Positions 46,588 to 58,878 of a DNA stretch of 64,000 bases are shown here, piece by piece. Under the pieces are notes generated by a model that saw nothing but the letters and a program-made list of their open reading frames with translations, did no database searches and was not told the DNA's origin. The position numbers were made by a program, and so were the translations under genes. This DNA is from Cylindrobasidium torrendii FP15055 ss-10 (lineage: Eukaryota > Basidiomycota > Agaricomycetes > Agaricales > Physalacriaceae), in NCBI GenBank assembly GCA_000934385.1, contig KN880513.1, positions 1 to 64,000 of the forward strand, in the 5' to 3' direction. Numbering within the stretch: position 1 is the first letter of the stretch; every line of letters begins with the position of its first letter.

Positions 46588-47068
46588 GATTCCATAGACG
46601 AGATGATTTGACTTTATCGCTTATACAACCTATATATATTGTATGTAGACCAACGCAGCCGTTAAACGAGTTGCTGTACACTCGTTATTCATCGCTCGCA
46701 CCGGAACACTTGCGTACCGTAGTAATCTATTTAAATAATGCCAGAGCTCTTCAAACACAAATGCATTCTTGCCGCCCAGGGGTTGTTTTATATAACTCGG
46801 AATAGCCCTATGTAATATCATGGTCGTACTTTGCTAGGCTACTGTACTCCAATCCAGAAGGATTGTCGATGATCCAAATCACTCCGTCTGTCCCATCTTG
46901 GTGAGTAGTTGGAATAACTTACCAGGCATTCAAATATTCACTGTCCGTACTGAAGGCCTTTGTCGTCCTCTCGGAACAGTTGGCCGCGCTCGACGCCCCA
47001 AGAGAGCTGCGTAGCTTCCAATAGTGCACAATGATGTGAAAACAATGATGAAGTGTGGATGTTTGGGT
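46588..47068. other. Convergent intergenic space
   Basis: 481 bp between the SUR1-like stop codon and the TMA17-like stop codon on the other strand; contains both 3' UTRs. Nothing else recognised. Confidence 0.4.
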
Positions 47069-47556
47069 TTATAGATGAAGTCCATTATCGTTTTCCTCTA
47101 ATGGATCATCATCATCAAGTCCATTGCCCACAGGTCTTGCAGGTGCGGCGGTTGCTGGTGGTTTAGAAGTGGGGAGGTCGTAGTGAGGGTTATACACTAC
47201 GCCCTTTTCTTTCAATGCAACCTTCAGCATTTCTACACGCTCTTCCTGGGACGCACTGTCCATTCAATATCAGCTTGGCTTGTGAGAGGTATACAGTATT
47301 CGGCTTACATGGTGACAATGTTCTCCTCTACAGCCTTGGAAATATCCACATCGTTTTCCTCACGCAAATGCTCTGTAAGGATATCTTGCGTCTCGCGCAG
47401 ACGGCGGAGAGAGTCTTGTAGCCGCGCAATCTCTACACCCAAGATTAGAGTGGTATACGCTAAGCTTGAGGGTGAAGGACCTTCGGTTATCACAGCGACA
47501 TCGAGACTGATGGCTTCCAAAAGTGAGAACGGCTGAGGATATTGGGTCTTGAACAT
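47069..47556 (-). CDS. TMA17: Proteasome assembly chaperone, Tma17/Adc17-like (128 aa)
   Basis: Three exons: 47481-47556, 47309-47432 and 47069-47255. Yeast Tma17 (Adc17) is a stress-induced chaperone that helps pair the Rpt6-Rpt3 ATPases of the 19S base. The match is to its helical hairpin: EIARLQDSLRRLRETQDILTEH, then EEN...ISKAVEENIVTIASQEERVEMLKVALKEKG. The hydrophilic tail after residue 95 is Pro/Ala and acid-rich. The first intron (47433-47480) is 48 nt, in frame and stop-free; removing it makes the helix continuous (ITE joined to EIARLQ). The family is small and diverged, so orthology is likely rather than certain. Confidence 0.78.
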
Positions 47557-47868
47557 GATGTAGCGCTGGTGACAGACTCAGTGCAGCAGCATTGTTCCAG
47601 CGCCTCTCCGAGAACGATCTGATGGGCGGACCGAGATCCGGTCACTCCCCGCCACACAAGAAGCCACTACCTTTGTGAGAATTCTAGATGGAATTTGATT
47701 ACAATGAACTGTAGCATAAACTCTTCCATTCATAATACTATCAAGCATAAACACGCGTCAAGCCTTCATGCAAAGGTTTCTGGTGACGCGATACACGTGA
47801 TCGTAGTTGAAGCTAAGTACTTGCGATCATATACTTTCACACCTACCTCGACATACTGGATTTAGCGG
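47557..47868. promoter_or_regulatory. Divergent promoter region, TMA17-like / RhoGEF
   Basis: 312 bp between two divergent start codons. No recognised factor site. Confidence 0.4.
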
Positions 47869-50800
47869 ATGGCGCTGCGGTCAACTTCGCCTCGCAAGGC
47901 CGTTCCTCTTGCCACGGGAGATGAAGTTCGACCCCGACCGGAGCCACTCGGTGGACCGACGACAACAAAGCGGGTGTTCTTTTGTGGGGTCGTAGTCGAG
48001 GGTTCAGAAAGCGGGAAGAGACTGCCAGAGGGTGCGTGTTTCTAAGTCTCAATCAGTGCGGAAATGCTAAAGGCACGCAGAGATCCAAGACCTAGTTTTA
48101 TCTTTGGGGGATTTGCTAGAGGTCAATGACTTGACGCCGGCGGCGGGCCCCGAGCCAGAGGACACGGTGCGTAAAACAAATCTCTCCAGAGTTTCTGTTG
48201 ACTTCCTGTAGGTCGGCGCTCCACGCCCGCGCACACTCACAAATACCTCGGCGCTGCAGTCGGTCGTCAACGAGCTTGTATCCACTGAGCGCACATATGT
48301 TCAGCGGCTGAAGATTCTCAAGAACGACTATGCCGACCCTCTGCGACGATACGCACAACAAAAGCATACGTCTATCATCCCTGCCTACGAGGCCAAGACT
48401 ATGTTCGGCAATATCGATAGCTTGCTCCCTGTCAATGAGGCCTTTCTAGCCGATCTTGAGAACATGATAGCCCCGAACGGCAGCCAGACTGTTGGCGGCG
48501 TTGGAGACGTTTGCCTCGAGCACTTCAAGAACAGACGTGGATTCGAGCAATACAAACAGTACTATGTGAAACGGGAGGAGGCACAGAATATTCTTGAGCG
48601 GCTGACAGCCCGTACTACTTCCAACTTCGCGCAGTATATTGATGTGCGTGCTGATGTTGCATTCATGAAGTGAACTGACCATTCTGCAGCGCACGAAGTA
48701 CCGGTCCACAGATTCGCGCAATCGCGTGGGACTACGCGAACTGCTTATGGATCCCGTCCAGCGCATTCCGCGATATACACTCATGTTCCGCCTCATGATC
48801 AAGCATATGGCGTTCGACGAGCCTCAACGCGCCAAGTTGCTGGAAGCAGATGAGATTGCAAGCAAAATCGCGCTAGCAGAGGCCGACGAGCAAACAAAGC
48901 GTGCCACTGTCTTCTTTTGCCTCAGTTCGAGCATCCAGGAATTCCCGCCAGACCTCTTCTCCAATTCACGTTGCTTCATCGACTGCATCGACGTTGAAGA
49001 TACCATATCTGACGGACCCTCTCACTCGTCACAAAGCATTGTGCCTATCACATTACATTGTTCCCTCATTCTTTTCGACGACAAGCTACTCATTATCAAG
49101 AGGCCAGGAAACGGTGAAAAGGGATGCCGTGTACTAAGTGGTCTGGACAACTTGGAAAAGGCCGGTAAGATGGGAGTCGGGAGCGGGAAACGCAAGGCGA
49201 CAATGAGCTTCAAAGGCACACTAGACCTCGCGGATGTCGTTGCCACCGATATTGGCGGTGCAGGTATATTACATCTCTTGGTCTTGTCCGTCGAAGGCGC
49301 TCATTATGCCAGATTTCCATCTCTTTCTAGAAAATCCACCCCAGGACCAAAGCGAACGCTGGTCATATCGGCCCTTCCGCTCGTTCACCGCTGTCCGCAC
49401 TGCTGGTAACGTGGATCCCACGGGGCCAGGATCCGACAAACATCGTTTTCTTCAAAACCTCTGGGTTGCACAAGCTAAATACAGAACGCGCGCGGGACAG
49501 TCGGTTGCGTTGCGCTCCGATGAAGTGGAGGTCGAATCGAAACACGGCAGGACAACACTGGCCCGAACATACTATAATGTCTATCAGCGGACTGCATTCC
49601 TTCAAGAGGCAAAGAAAGTAAGCGCCCATTCCTTGACCATGCGTTCACTGCTAATATTGCTAAAGACCAAGATCGTGGTGCAGATTGATGCAGTAGGCTC
49701 GGCCGACAGTATACCATTTGGTGTTGGTGGACCGCCATTCGCCGTTATCCGCATACAACCTATGGCTGGGGGTCTATGTAGATACAAGGTCACTTCAACT
49801 GATCCAGAGGATCCTGGGGAGGAAGACATTGTACAAACTACCCGTGTGCCCTTCCGCATCATACTCACTAGTAAGTCCCGTTTCCGTTCTGCAACAAAGA
49901 CCAACAAACACATCACAGTACATCAATATGGTCTGTTCGAGTTCAAAACAAACACCAATTCGCGGCCTTCGACGCCTACGGCCAGGTCACATAGATCTAT
50001 ATTGCACCTGGATGCCATCTACCGCTTTCCTGCAGTGGACTTCCTCGCTGGCTCTATTAACAGCAAAAGAACAAAATCCACAACAAGCAGGTCATCCAGT
50101 CGAACACATACTACTCATGATGATAGTCTTGCCCGATTCTCATATCGCTCAGCTTCGACAGTGGCAACGACAGTCTCAAGCTCAGGCATGGACGACGATC
50201 CCTTCCTTGCATCTCCTAAGCGCGGTACAAAGCGGCCTATATCTCCAGGTCCTGCCACCGCACCCCCTGACAGACCACTCAGTCGCAGTGGGCGCACGAT
50301 GTCCCGGCCGCCGTCACGTTCATCGACCCGGTCACCCTCTGTATCGCGCGCAGATTCTGATGACGATGACGAGGACGAAAGAGACGACGAGGAAGGGTTC
50401 AAATCGTCACTGCGGTTCATGGACGCATCTGAGAAAGATTTAGCACAAAGGCTCCGGCTAGCAAGAAAGAATAGTAAGTCACAGAATGAACGGCAGATGT
50501 TGGACCTTCCAGCACCGAGTGAAAGTGTTATACCCGAAGGTTGAAAAGTTTTTTTAACGGTGGAGGACTATTCAATGACGGCTTTGTTCACAGAGGGCTC
50601 GATGTACCGACCGGAATCAAGAGCATCCTCGTCACGGGATTCGACTAGTCAATACACGGTCACCCCTTTAACTGATGAAAGACCCGTGCGCGCAAGGTCG
50701 CTTTCAAGGCATTCGTCGGACAGGCGTCCCATGGGTCCAAGAACACCATCACCATTGCCACCCGTGCGTTCGAATTCGCCCCTCCCGCCGCAGCGCGCGC

Positions 50801-52346
50801 GGTCGCCGCTGCCACCCCAGCCACATTCAAGGGCTGGGTCGCAGGCGACCGACTCAGAATCAGAGGACGCAAAGGCCAGACCAACAGGGATCCCAAGAAG
50901 CAAGAGGCAGACATTCTATGGCAATGGTACTGGAAGTGGCAATAACTCCGGAACGGGTGCCAGTAGCTGGAATACTGGCGCGCCGGAGACACCCCGACCT
51001 CTGAGTATGCATGGGACCGGCGGGTCGATCGTGGAACCTTTGTCAATCAAGAAAAAGATGAAGGGACACGGGATGGCGAGCTCGATGAGCAGTGTCGTGC
51101 AATCACCGCTGCAAAACGGCAGTGGCCATGTGAGAGCACAGTCGGACCTTCCTGAGCGGCCACACTCCGACATCCCAGCTAGGGCGGCGTCGGAGACTTC
51201 GGTGGGACAGAGAGGACATGGCAGTACAATATTGAGCAGACCAAGCCCGGCGAGAAAGCCGGTGACGGTTCCAGCGGACACGGCGTTGTCTCGTGCTCCT
51301 AGCGACACTAACGGCGCTAGCGGTGTTGAGCATTTGATATCCCTGGCAAAGACAACAAGGGTGGATGTGCGTCTTTTGCTCTTCCTTTGTCCTATTTCTG
51401 GCTCATATATTCCTTAGCTGAGTTCTTCGCATCGTGCTGTGAAAAAATTGAAAGTCGACATGAAAGTAGCGGCAGGCGGCCAGCTCTCAAGGCCTGGATC
51501 ACCAACGAAAGCGTTGCGGACGCTCTCGCGACCAGGGTCGCCAGTGAAGGGCTCGACAACACCTTCACAGCAATCGACTAAAATGCGGATGGAGAGGATG
51601 GAGGAGATGGAAAGACTCTTGAAGAGCACATCAAAAGACCCTGCCACGCCGGTGGGTAAGGCCCGTAAGATATTCGACACGCCATCGCAGCAAACCCCGA
51701 CTTCGAACCTATTCCGCTCATACAGCACGGACGGATTGGACCAAGACTTCGAACCATTGATTCAGCAAGTGACGACTATCGATGAAACTCTTGCTACGGC
51801 AATTCAACACTTCGGGACTCTCGAAGAGGGTTTGTCGAGTATACAAAGCGCTGTATGTCATGCACAGTTTTGATTGCAGTATATTGTATGCTGATCTGGA
51901 CTGCTCTATCTAGGGCTTGGCAGCAGCGAATCGATACCGACTCGAGGCTGAAAGTTCGAAGCGACAGTGCGAGCTATTGAGAGTACTACTGGATGACTCA
52001 AGCACGGAGAAGGACATCCTTTACGAGGTACGTCGCATTCTTCAAGCCATATTTCTGATTTCGATATATTGACGTTGACTTTAGTCCTTCAACGAAGAGC
52101 TGGATAACTTGTTCAAGGACATCAACCTTCCAGACGATGAGGCGTGGACGGCACTGTCAGCGGACTTGAAACGCACAAAGGAGGCGCGACACCAGTTGGG
52201 AAGAGAAAGCCAGTTGCGTTCTCTCTTTCTTAACCTTTCTGCCGCTCACCGACAATTACAGGACGCTCAAGCAACAGTTGTCCGAGACCAAATTACAGAA
52301 TGCGCAGTATGAGGCTCTCCTGCGTAGTCACGGCCTCATACCCTAG
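47869..52346 (+). CDS. Rho guanine-nucleotide exchange factor, DH-PH type (1306 aa)
   Basis: Twelve exons: 47869-48031, 48081-48166, 48212-48643, 48690-49263, 49313-49617, 49666-49870, 49919-50539, 50594-51366, 51418-51852, 51914-52027, 52085-52212 and 52262-52346; phases agree throughout. The DH domain (about 90-290) has VVNELVSTERTYVQRLKIL (CR1), the middle helices with EQYKQYYVKREEAQNIL, and LRELLMDPVQRIPRYTLMFRLMIKHM (CR3). A PH-like region follows (ITLHCSLILFDDKLLIIKRP onward). The second half is a long disordered Ser/Pro/Arg-rich tail with acidic clusters and ends in a coiled coil (TLKQQLSETKLQNAQYEALL). Such proteins activate Rho or Cdc42 GTPases at growth sites; which GTPase is unknown. 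The 50540-50593 intron has a weak GTTGAA donor but removes an in-frame stop. Confidence 0.9.
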
Positions 52347-52929
52347 TGCAGTGCACTCTTGCGGATAGAGAGAGTCCTTCTTTTTGTTCGTGTTTTCGGC
52401 TGTTCGGATGATCTATGAGTTGTGTATATATACTAGAATGCTGATCCTTGTCCTAGACGCTTGATATTTTCTTAGCTTGTATTATTATTGCATGTAGTGT
52501 ATGCCTATATGACACTTGTTCGGATTCTAGGCACGCCATTGTTCCAAATCGGGCCCGATTGTTATTCTTCCATATGAGGCTTCAACATCGCATGCTTACA
52601 TAGCCTTTGTACAGCCGCCTGTAGAGCTTTCAAGCTCTAAGGCAGCTTCAAACTTGCGGAAAGTGCTGGATTCACTGTGTGGTAAACATATAATAGACTC
52701 GGCATTTGTTCTCTTGACCCGACAGTCACAATGAATCCATGGCCAGCCTTCGTTGATGTCATCCCCCAGGTCACGCTCGTTCTAGAAGAGATGAATCAGA
52801 CTGTATTGTGTACGAGTTCCCATTCAAAATGGCCAGCAATCTGTATGATTTCTTTGCACATCTCCTTCGTCCACTACAGTCAGTCATCATACTCCAGCCT
52901 CTACTCTGTCTCTAGCCTTAGCCTTGCAT
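52347..52929. other. Intergenic; possible unresolved 5' exons
   Basis: 583 bp. An ATG at 52731 opens a short frame, and another frame at about 52785-52875 reads protein-like (CIVYEFPFKMASNLYDFF). These may be upstream exons of the gene at 52930, but I could not find splice sites that join them cleanly. Confidence 0.3.
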
Positions 52930-53556
52930 ATGACGGCGCTCAGTACCGACGCGTTGAACGTTCAGGACTATATCGATCGATATTTAATCCATCCTGATTG
53001 CCATTGGGACGCAATGGGCTTCAATTTTGGCCATCTCAACTATGCTGTTCGACGCTTCCACTTCTGCGCCGCTACCAACGACAATAATGACAGCGACGAC
53101 GAAACGGGGCTTGCAGCGCGCAGAGAACCGGTGAACCACTGGATGATCTTTCTCCAAACAAGCCACCATAGCTCTGTGCGACTCAGCATCAGCTCCGGGG
53201 AGACAGCGGATGACCCTGCACTTATCGAGGTCATTTCCAAAGAGTACACAATGTCGCACTTCTCCCCGGCGTCGGTGTCGAGCGATGTCGTTGGGAGGGT
53301 GACTGTGGAGGCTGTATTGCGCCTGCTCATTCTACGAGGACGAGATCGGTATAGATTCACTCCAACACATGTCGGGTGCCGCTGGTGGACATGCTGCATC
53401 GCGTGTGATTTTGAGGCGGTGGGATGGGTACGAGAGGGCTTTGCCCAGCAAGTCACAGATGCAGCATCGCTGTACTATTCATTTCCAAAATCTCAACAAC
53501 ATCATGCCCCCACGATTGGAGTCTACACACGTATTGAACAGGGAAAGTTCTTCTAG
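52930..53556 (+). CDS. Uncharacterised protein, DUF7770-like (208 aa, start uncertain)
   Basis: One open exon from the ATG at 52930. The layout resembles the fungal DUF7770 family: a strand with conserved Cys (VRRFHFCAATND), NHWMIFLQTSHHSSVRLSI, a Tyr-containing strand (ISKEYTMSHFSPASV), VTVEAVLRLLILRGRDRYRFT, then GCRWWTCCIACDFEAVGWV and a helical end. The assignment rests on pattern memory, not a search. No signal peptide or membrane helix. Function unknown for the whole family. The true start may lie upstream in exons around 52731-52875. Confidence 0.55.
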   Translation: MTALSTDALNVQDYIDRYLIHPDCHWDAMGFNFGHLNYAVRRFHFCAATNDNNDSDDETGLAARREPVNHWMIFLQTSHHSSVRLSISSGETADDPALIEVISKEYTMSHFSPASVSSDVVGRVTVEAVLRLLILRGRDRYRFTPTHVGCRWWTCCIACDFEAVGWVREGFAQQVTDAASLYYSFPKSQQHHAPTIGVYTRIEQGKFF

Positions 53557-54038
53557 GCTTCGGATTCGGATTTATTCTATCTGGCTCCCAGTGATAGCAG
53601 ACACACCCTTCCGTGTGCGAAATTGGCATGTACCAGCATGTACTACCTTAATACGTTTCCCTCTCAGTTTGCTATTCTTTCGTTCTACTACAAGTCGAAG
53701 TCGCAAGATATTTTCTCTTAAGATACTTGTCTTTATTTTAATCTTCATATGCATCGACTACTTCAGGTATCCTCTACTAGTTGTATACAATACCTCCAAC
53801 ATTCAATCGTACTCATGAGGAATTCGGCAGTGCGACGAGCTTGCCGAAAGCTCTACGTATCACAGTGAGCAAGACTGGGATATACCTGAAACCTAATAAA
53901 TTATCAGCAAAGTCGTGTGTTAACCTGTCCACTCATAATCTGATGTGGCGTTCAAGAACACATAGTTGTGTAAGTATCCAAATTGGCAGAGTGATGTCAT
54001 CTCGATCACTTCTCGTTCATACCACCACCATTCGCACA
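53557..54038. other. Intergenic, promoter of YPI1
   Basis: 482 bp. An in-frame upstream ATG at 53994 would add 15 residues to YPI1. No other feature recognised. Confidence 0.35.
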
Positions 54039-54544
54039 ATGTCCAACATTCAAAGGCTACGACCCTCTACACAGGCTCCCGCCGATGGCTCACGGACCGT
54101 AACCATTGCCCCTGCGCTACCTGAGGAAGCCAGCTCTTCGCACAATACCCCAGCACCTGGAACGTTGAAGCTGAGAGGCGCCTCAAAAAAGCCACGAGTG
54201 GCATGGACAGATGACACAGTAGACAATGAAGGCGCGGGAAAGAAGAGTAGCAAAAGTGTGTTCACCGCACCTCAGCACGGGCGATACTAATTACGCCAGT
54301 TTGCTGCATTTATCACAAGCCCAGACGATTCGATGAATCCTCAGACGAAGATTCGGATTCTTCAGACGACGACGACGACGGACGAGCTCGACCGCTGTCA
54401 CACTCTCATTCAAATAGCTGTAATCATGGCTCTGACCAGCGGACCAATGATGGGTCAGGGTCAGTAGTGCATGAACATGAAGAACGGCCGGAGCCCAACG
54501 CGTACGAGGCAGAACCCAGCAAGAAAGGCAAGGGCAGAGCTTGA
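54039..54544 (+). CDS. YPI1: Type 1 protein phosphatase regulator Ypi1 / inhibitor-3 (153 aa)
   Basis: Two exons, 54039-54255 and 54300-54544, one 44-nt intron. Ypi1 (animal PPP1R11) binds PP1 with Sds22 and controls its nuclear pool. The core is unmistakable: the RVxW-type docking motif in KKPRVAWTDDTVDNEG, followed by GKKSSKICCIYHKPRRFDESS across the intron. The Cys-Cys-x-Tyr/His-Lys segment is the second conserved block. An acidic Ser/Asp run and a basic tail (PSKKGKGRA) follow, as in other fungi. The protein is intrinsically disordered. The upstream ATG at 53994 is in frame and possible. Confidence 0.93.
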
Positions 54545-54738
54545 ATTACCTCGCATCATACCATCCCACTTGACCTCTCTTGATACACTTAACATACTCA
54601 AGCGATTCACATCCAGTGCTACATCGAACTGCTCGCAATCCAGTTGATTGCCATACACGACTACAAGTACAGTGATATGAGCTACGTCCGGCGTAATTCG
54701 ACAAAACACAAGTATAAGGACTGTGAGGGACAACCGAA

Positions 54739-56945
54739 TCACCAACCGAAGACGCTGAACAGTTGGGTCAGCATGGATGCCACGAAACAGTAAGGAAAGA
54801 CATACTCTTCAACGATCTCTATGCCTCCCACTTCGTCCCGGCGAGTGGGGTCAATTTTTCCCACTTGGTTAACGACGTCGTCTGCAAGTGCTGCTGGACC
54901 GCAAACCGCGACCATCATGCCCGAACGAGTTCCTGCAGAGGTGCCAGTTGTAGTCTTCGAAATTGTGGCCTCCAAGATACTGGCAAGCTTGGGCCTTCCA
55001 GGTGCAAGCGAGAGTCGAGGGTGGAAGAAATCCTTCGCGAAAGGAAATTTGCCTGACATGCTCGAACCTCAACATAATTGAAGAACATAGTGCAAGCTTA
55101 CCTGTGACGGCTCGAGTATAGAACACACTAATCCTCACTGGAGTGAACACGCTACTCTGTATCATGGCAGAAAATTGAGGCACGAGCGGGACGAGAGATG
55201 CTAATGCCGCCATTAGCACCACCCATACCGAGCCGCGGCAGAAGACATACAAGGATCTTGCACAGTCCAAACAAGTTCAATGATCTTGGTGCGTGACTCG
55301 CCGCGGAGGTCCTTTTGGATGAGTTCGTTGATGCCAGCAAGCGCATACGTGATACCGCTACCACCGACAACGAAGACTGCCGCAGAATGGCTTGAAGGGA
55401 GTGTCACACCAGGGCCACCTGCTCAAACGGTCAAAAAAGGCGGACATGCCCTTGAACAGACGACTGTACCGTATGGACCCTCGACCATAACAGTAACATT
55501 CCGACCGACACCAGCTTCACCATTTCCAAACTTGGCCATGTTGAAGAGGTTGGTCGACCAGGTTCCGACCTTCTTGACCATGACAATCATGCCTTCCGGC
55601 CCAGGTGCAGAGGCGATAGTGAAGGGGTGAGTTTCTGCCCACCCATAGACGCCCATGCCTGAGGAGATAACACGAATTCTGACGTGCTGGCCAGCGCGCC
55701 AGCCACCGGTGATCTGAGGGATCTCAATGCGGGTCATGCCCAGCTCAGGAATGGGGCGAATGACAGCAGTGTGGATGCGCGTCTTTATCCAGCGGCACAG
55801 GCTGTCGAAGGAGTACAATCCAATGGCAGCCCACACCCAAGGGTGCGTGACTTCAAAGTGTTGCCATGTCTGAAAACGATCGGTGAGTGGCACATCAAAT
55901 AAACGATCAGCGTGACTTACGCCAGCAAGTAGCAAAGAGAATCCGCCGACATGGCTGGCAAAGAAGATGTTGTATGCACGGTTCCTCCATCCTTCTGTAG
56001 AAAAGAAGTAGAGGATGTCGCAAGAGATCAAGCCAATCAGACCCCAATACATGGATGGATCTGCAATGGACTCCTGGAACGTCCCTTTGATCACCCACTT
56101 CATGACTGTGGACAAGGTCAGTCTCGTCCAAGTTGAACAGTGTTATTTCTCACTGTATCCCATGCCGTGAACGTTGATGGCGACAACCATGATCAAGCCA
56201 GCGGCGCGATGCATGAAGTTGAGCTACAATGCCATTCAGCTAAAATTCTCAAGTGAAAATTCCAACACACCTTTTCATATCCCATCCCCAAAAACGGACC
56301 GATGACATTGTTCTTGGATGCAAAAGCAAAGATGAAAGGAAGCTGTGCGACGCCAATCCAGCCTGTGCGGACGGGCTCAGAGAGCGGGTTGCACTTGTAG
56401 AACGTCGGGTATATCCAGCTGGCCAGGTAAACGAGGACACATATAACCTGGTTGACGGAGTATCCTGGTAGGACGCGAGTGCGAAGCTCTGCCGCAAAGC
56501 CACGTAGAAAGGCTGGGCACATCGACACATGAGGCGGCGGGTTCTGCTCTGTGGGTAGGCCCTTGCCGTCGATCCGCTGAGGTTGGCTGCCGTGATTGTA
56601 GTAGGTGTGCGAGTCATCGGAGCTTCCCATGCCCATTCCCTCCTTCTCGCGGGTAACGTGCACAATGTGGGGCGAGCTATCCCTTGCACTACTCGAAAAG
56701 ATGTGTCCCTTGGTCCATTCCGTTGATCGAGTGAAGCGGGCTACCATGCTAGGGATCCGGAAGACAAAAAGCAGAGCAATAAGGGCGAGGATGAGGAGAG
56801 AGATGTGGTAGACCAGCTCCATTTCATTGACCTGGGGGCCAGCAGGGCCAGCAGGCGGGGCATTGGTGGCAGCGTCGGCTGACGCTGGTGCGCTCCCCGA
56901 CATGGTATCGTTGCCGGTTGACACTGTTATGTTGGCGGCGGACAT
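54739..56945 (-). CDS. Ferric/cupric reductase transmembrane component (619 aa)
   Basis: Eight exons: 56271-56945, 56154-56223, 55921-56105, 55470-55869, 55251-55418, 55102-55200, 54806-55052 and 54739-54754. FRE proteins pass electrons from NADPH through FAD and two haems to reduce extracellular Fe(III) or Cu(II). Helices include LVYHISLLILALIALLFVF and the haem helices with paired His (NFMHRAAGLIMVVAINVHGMGY; FFASHVGGFSLLL...HFEVTH). FAD site: HPFTIAS. NADPH site: VVGGSGITYALAG and CGP. The last exon codes only for the final residues, giving the family C-terminus VFGW. The N-terminus is Thr/Ser/Ala-rich and lacks a signal peptide. No multicopper oxidase or iron permease lies nearby, so this is not the classic uptake cluster; it could act at the plasma membrane or vacuole. 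Confidence 0.93.
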
Positions 56946-58878
56946 GGCGAAAAGACGGGCGGATCGGGCGGGATAGTGGGCGGGAAGGGCACTCAGGCGA
57001 AAGTGGACGACCAGCTACCACTCGACAAATACAACAAGGACGGGAAAAAAAGAGCGCCAGGCTCTGGGAGAAAGAGAGTGACGAAGAATGGGAGGCGAGA
57101 GGAAGAAGAGGGAAGGGACGGAAGATGCGGCAGCGAGAGCTAGACTGAGTCTATCTATACTTTCGCCCATCACTACAAGCACGATTGTGCGAGGCACCAC
57201 AGCGTGCTTTTGCAATGCGCAGTGACAAGATCCCGGGTCTCGCTCCAAGATACAGGTTCTTGTGATGCAGAGTGATGCCCTGAGATGCCGGGCCCAGTGC
57301 CATGGTCTAACGCGCGTCCAAGACCAAGGGAGCGGGCAAAGGTAATTTAATCCATGGGTCAGGTCCAAGACGTTCTTGATACCAGCTTTTCGTTCCCTGC
57401 TGTGGACTGAGGCTCGGGATCTCCATTGTGCACGCTTTACCGCCACATTGCTGACTGTATTCAGAACTACGCGCCGCGACTTACATGTCAGCCACCCCAT
57501 CTTACCCAGGCCGGTAACCATGTCACCAGGATTCCTTGTACCGACTTTTTTGCGCACCGTTGGGCGAGAGAACGGTGTCTTAGGACCTCAATAGCTTGGG
57601 TAGTGCCTGATATCCGAATAATTAAAACTGCCTAGGCAAAATTTCTGCGCGCCCAGGCGCTGGTCGTCGGTGAGAAAGGCTGCGGCGAGGTAACTAGATT
57701 CGTCATGATTCCAAGGTTCTATGTATGTTACTAGTCAATGATTTTGTTATCTATTTAGACGTAGTGGGGTCAGGTCTGCATACCGTCTGCTGCGTGGACG
57801 TAGGATCTATTCTAGCACTGTCTCGGGGCTGGCGAGTAGTTGTCCGTAAGTACCAATGCATGTTTATGAGCTTGGAATCTAGCGCGAGTCATCGGACGGT
57901 GAATGAAGAACGCAGAACCACGACGTTTCCGCAGCTCCGTGCAGCCAATCCTGGTGAAATGCTTTGTCGCCATCCTTCTGTAGCCTATCAAAGACGCTTA
58001 AAGACAGATCGTTGTTCGTCGGTAAACCGGGAGGGTAGCCAAATTGAAATCCACTACAAACGATGCCTTCAATACCAAGCACAACCTAGATTAGGTCGGT
58101 ATGCAAGCCACGGTCACTGTGCATAATGCAGGTGCCAGTAAGTTGAGAGTCAGTGTGTAGATCTAACTTCCGAGCTTCAAGTTGTGTGCACATGTACATA
58201 GACACACAACCTTGGCAACAGGAATCTACTAGTGCGTGTTTGGTGTTGGGGTCCACACACGGACTTTCAGCAGCTTCGAGTCCTGGGAAATCGGTTGAGC
58301 TTCGCCACCCAGAGTATTTGCTGTCAACGGATAACCCAGTCCGTTGATAGCCTTTGCGCCGTTGGGCATGTACGATTGAACTGGCATTGAGTTGGTCGGA
58401 CATCTCCATCAGAGTCTTTTTCCAAATGAGTCTCTTTGCATTATTGCGTACCGAGACAGAGCGAGACTCCGCAGCCCTTGCATCTCTCAGCGCCGGGGTC
58501 GCAACTTGGATCGAGCTTAGTATTACCTTCCAAATGAAGTAAACAATGGAACTGAGCTCACTTGTGGCTACAGTGGCTCAACTACATGGCAATAGTCTAA
58601 GCCTATCTCGACCATCGTTCACTGCGAGATGGTGACCATCATTCTCAACAGAAAGCATTTGCGGCGCGGTACCAGGAGTCAATTGATCTTATCTGGACGC
58701 ACAAGCGTAGGCGTCGGCATTTTCCGCAGCTTGTCGGGGTAGAGTCGTTCGTGCATAGAATGGTCTGTCCTATGTAGTAGAATTACGAGGGCGCCGCCCA
58801 AGATGGTTATATGCATAATCCTGTAGGTTCCACCCGCTACATTTCCACCATACAAAATTACGGAGACATGGAGAGCAT
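56946..58878. other. Promoter of the ferric reductase and non-coding spacer
   Basis: 1.9 kb. Several ORFs of 60-180 codons occur on both strands but none has a domain, a clean start or a splice partner. A GATA-type word (TATCTATAC, reverse GTATAGATA) lies near 57151-57160, about 210 bp upstream of the reductase start; GATA factors repress iron genes in basidiomycetes, so it is a candidate only. Confidence 0.35.

Noticed and set aside
54739..56945. Ferric reductase as part of an iron-uptake or siderophore cluster
   Set aside because: No multicopper oxidase, permease, peptide synthetase or siderophore transporter lies on either side.
57015..57557. 180-codon minus-strand ORF upstream of the ferric reductase
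   Set aside because: Composition is unlike the neighbouring proteins, with no domain and no splice signals; most likely promoter sequence.
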